From contig CBFGOI010000105.1 in NCBI GenBank assembly GCA_965650335.1, positions 1 through 16,473 on the forward strand: a stretch of 16,473 nt of DNA, given 5' to 3'. Under the pieces are notes generated by a model. It worked only from the letters and a program-made list of their open reading frames with translations. It made no database searches and was not told the DNA's origin. A program made the position numbers and the translations under genes. Of the stretch, positions 14,901 to 16,473 are shown piece by piece (the stretch's first letter is position 1; every line of letters starts with the position of its first letter). The DNA comes from Paradesertivirga sp965650335 (lineage in GTDB: Bacteria > Bacteroidota > Bacteroidia > Sphingobacteriales > Sphingobacteriaceae).

Positions 14901-15482
14901 ATAGCCGAGTTTGATGGCATCTTGTATGGCATAACCGCTGCGGCGGAAAAGCAGGCAGATGTGGTAGCGCATTATCTTAATGGAGATATTGCTAGCTACT
15001 ACAAAGGAAGTCTGTTCATGAATATCATCAAAATTCAGGGATTTGATTTGTGTAGTATTGGTGAAGCTGAATATCCGGAAGGCGACAAAAGTTACGAAGA
15101 AATAGTTTTCATAGATAAAGCAAAGCGGTATTATAAAAAATGTATCGTTCGTGATGACCGCCTTGTGGGTGCGATTCTAATCGGCGATAAATCCGAGTTC
15201 CAGGAATTCAGAGAGTTGATAGAACAAAAAATCGAACTCAGTGAAAAGCGCCTGCATCTGCTTAGAAGCGGTAAAAAAGCTGAACCTGTTTTAGGAAAAC
15301 TAGTTTGTAGCTGCAATAATGTGGGTGCAGATAATATCAAAGGGAAAATTATTGAAGGTTGTAATTCTTTTAAAGATTTGTGTTCTGCTACCGGTGCCGG
15401 AACAGGCTGCGGCTCGTGCAAACCCGAAGTGAAACGAATTTTGGAAGAAGTACTGAATGAACAAGCTGTTGCAACGTATTGA
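11964..15482 (+). CDS. Assimilatory nitrate reductase fused to NirB-type FAD/NAD(P)H and BFD [2Fe-2S] modules
   Basis: This 1172-residue cytoplasmic fusion reduces nitrate to nitrite. Residues 1 to about 690 form the Mo-bis-MGD oxidoreductase. The [4Fe-4S] cysteines are C14-x2-C17-x3-C21-x27-C49; Cys143 in NSRLCMSSAV is the expected Mo ligand of NarB/NapA-type enzymes; TNSERR and the dinucleotide-binding domain (about 580-690, LTTGRIRDQWHTMSKTG) follow. From about 709 a second enzyme begins: a FAD motif VVIGAGAGS (711-719, third glycine replaced by Ser), a clean NAD(P)H motif GGGLLG (854-859), and a BFD-like domain with C1115-x-C1117 and C1149-x2-C1152. These three modules correspond to the front half of NirB. 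The fusion should pass electrons from NAD(P)H to molybdenum within one chain. It starts at TTG and overlaps the next gene by 26 bases. The symbol is uncertain (nasA, nasC and narB are all in use). Confidence 0.93.
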   Translation: MSHKIHNQSFNTTCCYCGVGCGIVVNKDRDNSITLTGDMDHPVNKGMLCSKGMNLHYTVNDKTDRLLFPQMRLNKSMPLQRASWDNALDKAAAAFKTFIDKYGPDSVAFYASGQCLTEEYYVINKLIKGFIGSNNIDTNSRLCMSSAVVGYKMSLGEDSVPVCYDDIELADCFYVTGANPAWCHPIIWRRVEAHKAENPHVKIIVVDPRVTDTCSIADLHLQLNPGTDITLNYAIGRAIIENGDIDLEFVKNHTEGFERYRELVFEKSISDAALICGVPEADIRLAAQYIGDAKGFLTMWTMGLNQSSVGVNKNLSLINLNLITGHIGKPGSGPFSLTGQPNAMGGREVGGLSNLLPAHRDLNNPLHREEVQKFWKGTTISPAPGLTATEMFEALNDGRLKAIWIICTNPLTSLPNSRQVEEGLKKAKFVVVQEITHKAETLKYADVVLPAATWTEKEGTMTNSERRISHISKIIPAPGEALPDSEIICRFAQKMGYKGFDYASPEEIYLEHTRLTAKTNVNISGLDYDFIKTNKTVQWPFNKKTGTGTQRLFTNNKFYTESTRAKIHAPADTLLSEMPNEDFPFILTTGRIRDQWHTMSKTGKVNKLNKHIPQAFLEIHPEDADSLNIKEDNVVIVKSRRGEVRLKAKLSSAIKKGVVFLPMHWGKILGNDLNRANNITSDIIDPISKEPDFKFCAVSIEKYKKPAQRIVVIGAGAGSFGFVKSYREINKDDEITIFSKEDFPFYNRVMLPDYISGEQKWEQLVKMKDSEEPEYNIRLLRGISVVKVNREEKYVTDSRGIKTPYDVLIMATGSRAAVPRNVPSLPGIFTMRSRLDADNFKRHVPKNGHVLIVGGGLLGLEMAASLREIGIKITIVQRISRFLNRQLDPLGSELLHDEMVDQGCDIYYNDEVQLFYGRSKLTGVGLASGRKIDCDAMIIAIGTVPNIELAREIGLDCKRGVVVDERLQTNDPSIFAIGEIAEFDGILYGITAAAEKQADVVAHYLNGDIASYYKGSLFMNIIKIQGFDLCSIGEAEYPEGDKSYEEIVFIDKAKRYYKKCIVRDDRLVGAILIGDKSEFQEFRELIEQKIELSEKRLHLLRSGKKAEPVLGKLVCSCNNVGADNIKGKIIEGCNSFKDLCSATGAGTGCGSCKPEVKRILEEVLNEQAVATY

Positions 15483-16437
15483 TATGAACGCAGAATCTGA
15501 AAGCACACATCTGATTAAAGTAAATCTACCGGGCGGCATTGTGGCAGCCGGAGATTTGCTGGATATTTTAAACGCAGCAGAAAAAGCTGGAATTGATAAA
15601 GTAAGCCTGGGAAATCGCCAGCAATTGTTTTTATCGGCAAGAACGGAACAATTGGAGGACCTGGAACATGAATTTGCCATCGTGGATATTGATTACGAAA
15701 TCGGGACAGACATCTATCCCAATATCATAAGCTCCTATGTTTCAGAAGACATTTTCAGCACATCAAACTGGCTGAGAGAAGGCGTGTATAAAGACATACT
15801 GGATCTGTTTGAAGAAAAGCCAAAACTGAAAATTAACCTGATCGATAATAACCAAACGTTCGTTCCATTCTTCACCGGGAATCTTAACTTTATCGCCTCA
15901 GATACCAGCAATTACTGGCACTTGCACATTCGATTTCCCAAAACCAATATTTTCTATATCTGGCCTACATTAATTTACACCGAAGACATTCCGGCGCTAA
16001 GCCTCGATATAGAAAGAGTAATTTTAACAAACAAAAGCCACTTTTACGACCAGGAGGAAATTGATGGAAACCTGCTTTTTCTTGAAATTTCTTCCGAAAA
16101 GAGAGTGACACGAAACCCGGAAGAAAGACTAACACTCCCAGATTTCCAGCTCCCTTATTATGAAGGGTTTAACAGCTACGATAATAAGTATTGGCTGGGC
16201 GTTTATAAAAGAAATGAAGAATATTCAGTTGCTTTCTTAAAAGATGTTTGTGCGGTATGTCTGCAATCACGCATCGGCCAGATCAATACTACGCCGTGGA
16301 AGTCTATCATTATAAAGGGCATTACCGATCAGGAGAGAAAGCAGTGGAACTGGATTTTAGCCAAACACCGTATCAACGTACGGCATGCTACCAACGAGCT
16401 TAACTGGCAAATTGAAGACCGCAACAGCTATGCCTGA
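15457..16437 (+). CDS. Nitrite/sulfite-reductase-half, rubredoxin-family partner, probably cut by an in-frame stop
   Basis: The N-terminal part (LPGGIVAAGDLLDILNAAEKAGIDKVSLGNRQQLFLSA, about 24-61) resembles the ferredoxin-like half domain of nitrite/sulfite reductases. CAVCLQSRIGQINTTPWKSIIIKGI (265-289) is a second landmark. No siroheme or [4Fe-4S] cysteine set is present, so it is not itself a nitrite reductase. From memory, homologues next to Bacteroidota nitrate reductases are about 480 residues with a C-terminal rubredoxin domain and probably carry electrons. Here a TGA at 16435-16437 ends the frame at 326 residues. The same frame stays open to the window end and reads KLKNHIVRECEK, which I would expect as the family's continuation. 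The start overlaps the reductase gene; ATG 15484, just after the reductase stop, is an alternative. Confidence 0.75.
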   Translation: MNKLLQRIDMNAESESTHLIKVNLPGGIVAAGDLLDILNAAEKAGIDKVSLGNRQQLFLSARTEQLEDLEHEFAIVDIDYEIGTDIYPNIISSYVSEDIFSTSNWLREGVYKDILDLFEEKPKLKINLIDNNQTFVPFFTGNLNFIASDTSNYWHLHIRFPKTNIFYIWPTLIYTEDIPALSLDIERVILTNKSHFYDQEEIDGNLLFLEISSEKRVTRNPEERLTLPDFQLPYYEGFNSYDNKYWLGVYKRNEEYSVAFLKDVCAVCLQSRIGQINTTPWKSIIIKGITDQERKQWNWILAKHRINVRHATNELNWQIEDRNSYA

Positions 16438-16473
16438 AAACTGAAAAATCATATAGTACGCGAGTGTGAGAAA

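Noticed and set aside
12740..14999. Several antisense frames of 65-90 codons inside the nitrate reductase gene
   Set aside because: They lie opposite a clearly conserved coding sequence, match no known family and have no start signals; they are shadow frames.
16435..16437. TGA as a selenocysteine codon
   Set aside because: No bacterial SECIS-like hairpin follows, and the position is not one where the family has a catalytic cysteine; mutation or sequence error is simpler.

Overview
The window looks like a chromosomal segment of a Bacteroidota bacterium, most likely of the Sphingobacteriaceae type (Pedobacter/Mucilaginibacter-like). The evidence is the protein style, the AT-rich DNA, the mostly Shine-Dalgarno-poor starts, and a Bacteroidota-style nitrate assimilation locus (AlgE-like porin, NrtABD, NarK, a giant nitrate reductase fusion and a rubredoxin-family partner). 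The assignment is by recognition only; no search was run.

Left part (1-4382): an accessory, AT-rich patchwork. It starts with about four copies of a 21-bp imperfect tandem repeat (1-84). A minus-strand conserved hypothetical gene (170-895) with a clear intrinsic terminator follows. Next come a two-TM, two-PAS sensor that stops after its histidine dimerisation region and lacks an ATPase domain (1283-2527), and a secreted nucleoside-hydrolase-like DUF1593 protein (2901-4046). These two genes are bracketed by two short elements that both end in GTTAGGC (about 1158-1210 and 4112-4242). The second is an imperfect inverted repeat of about 130 bp that resembles an integron attC site, so 1204-4242 may be, or descend from, a mobile cassette.

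Right part (4383-16473): a nitrate assimilation island. A minus-strand Crp/Fnr-family regulator with an N-terminal four-cysteine cluster (4383-5099) faces away from a long plus-strand gene run. The run is nrtS (small nitrate/nitrite transporter), an AlgE-like outer-membrane porin, nrtA-nrtB-nrtD (nitrate ABC transporter), narK (MFS nitrate/nitrite transporter), an 1172-residue assimilatory nitrate reductase fused to a NirB-type FAD/NAD(P)H module and a BFD [2Fe-2S] domain, and a nitrite-reductase-half/rubredoxin-family partner that runs into the window end. GC-rich hairpins sit in three of the intergenic gaps.

How the genes fit together: the porin would admit nitrate to the periplasm; NrtA would capture it for the NrtB/NrtD importer; NarK and NrtS give two further inner-membrane routes; and the fusion reductase would take electrons from NAD(P)H through FAD and [2Fe-2S] to a Mo-bis-MGD centre. 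The siroheme nitrite reductase is not in the window and probably lies beyond the right edge. The last gene carries an in-frame TGA at 16435-16437. The same frame stays open beyond it to the window end and still reads like the family, which suggests a nonsense mutation, a sequencing error or a genuinely shortened protein.
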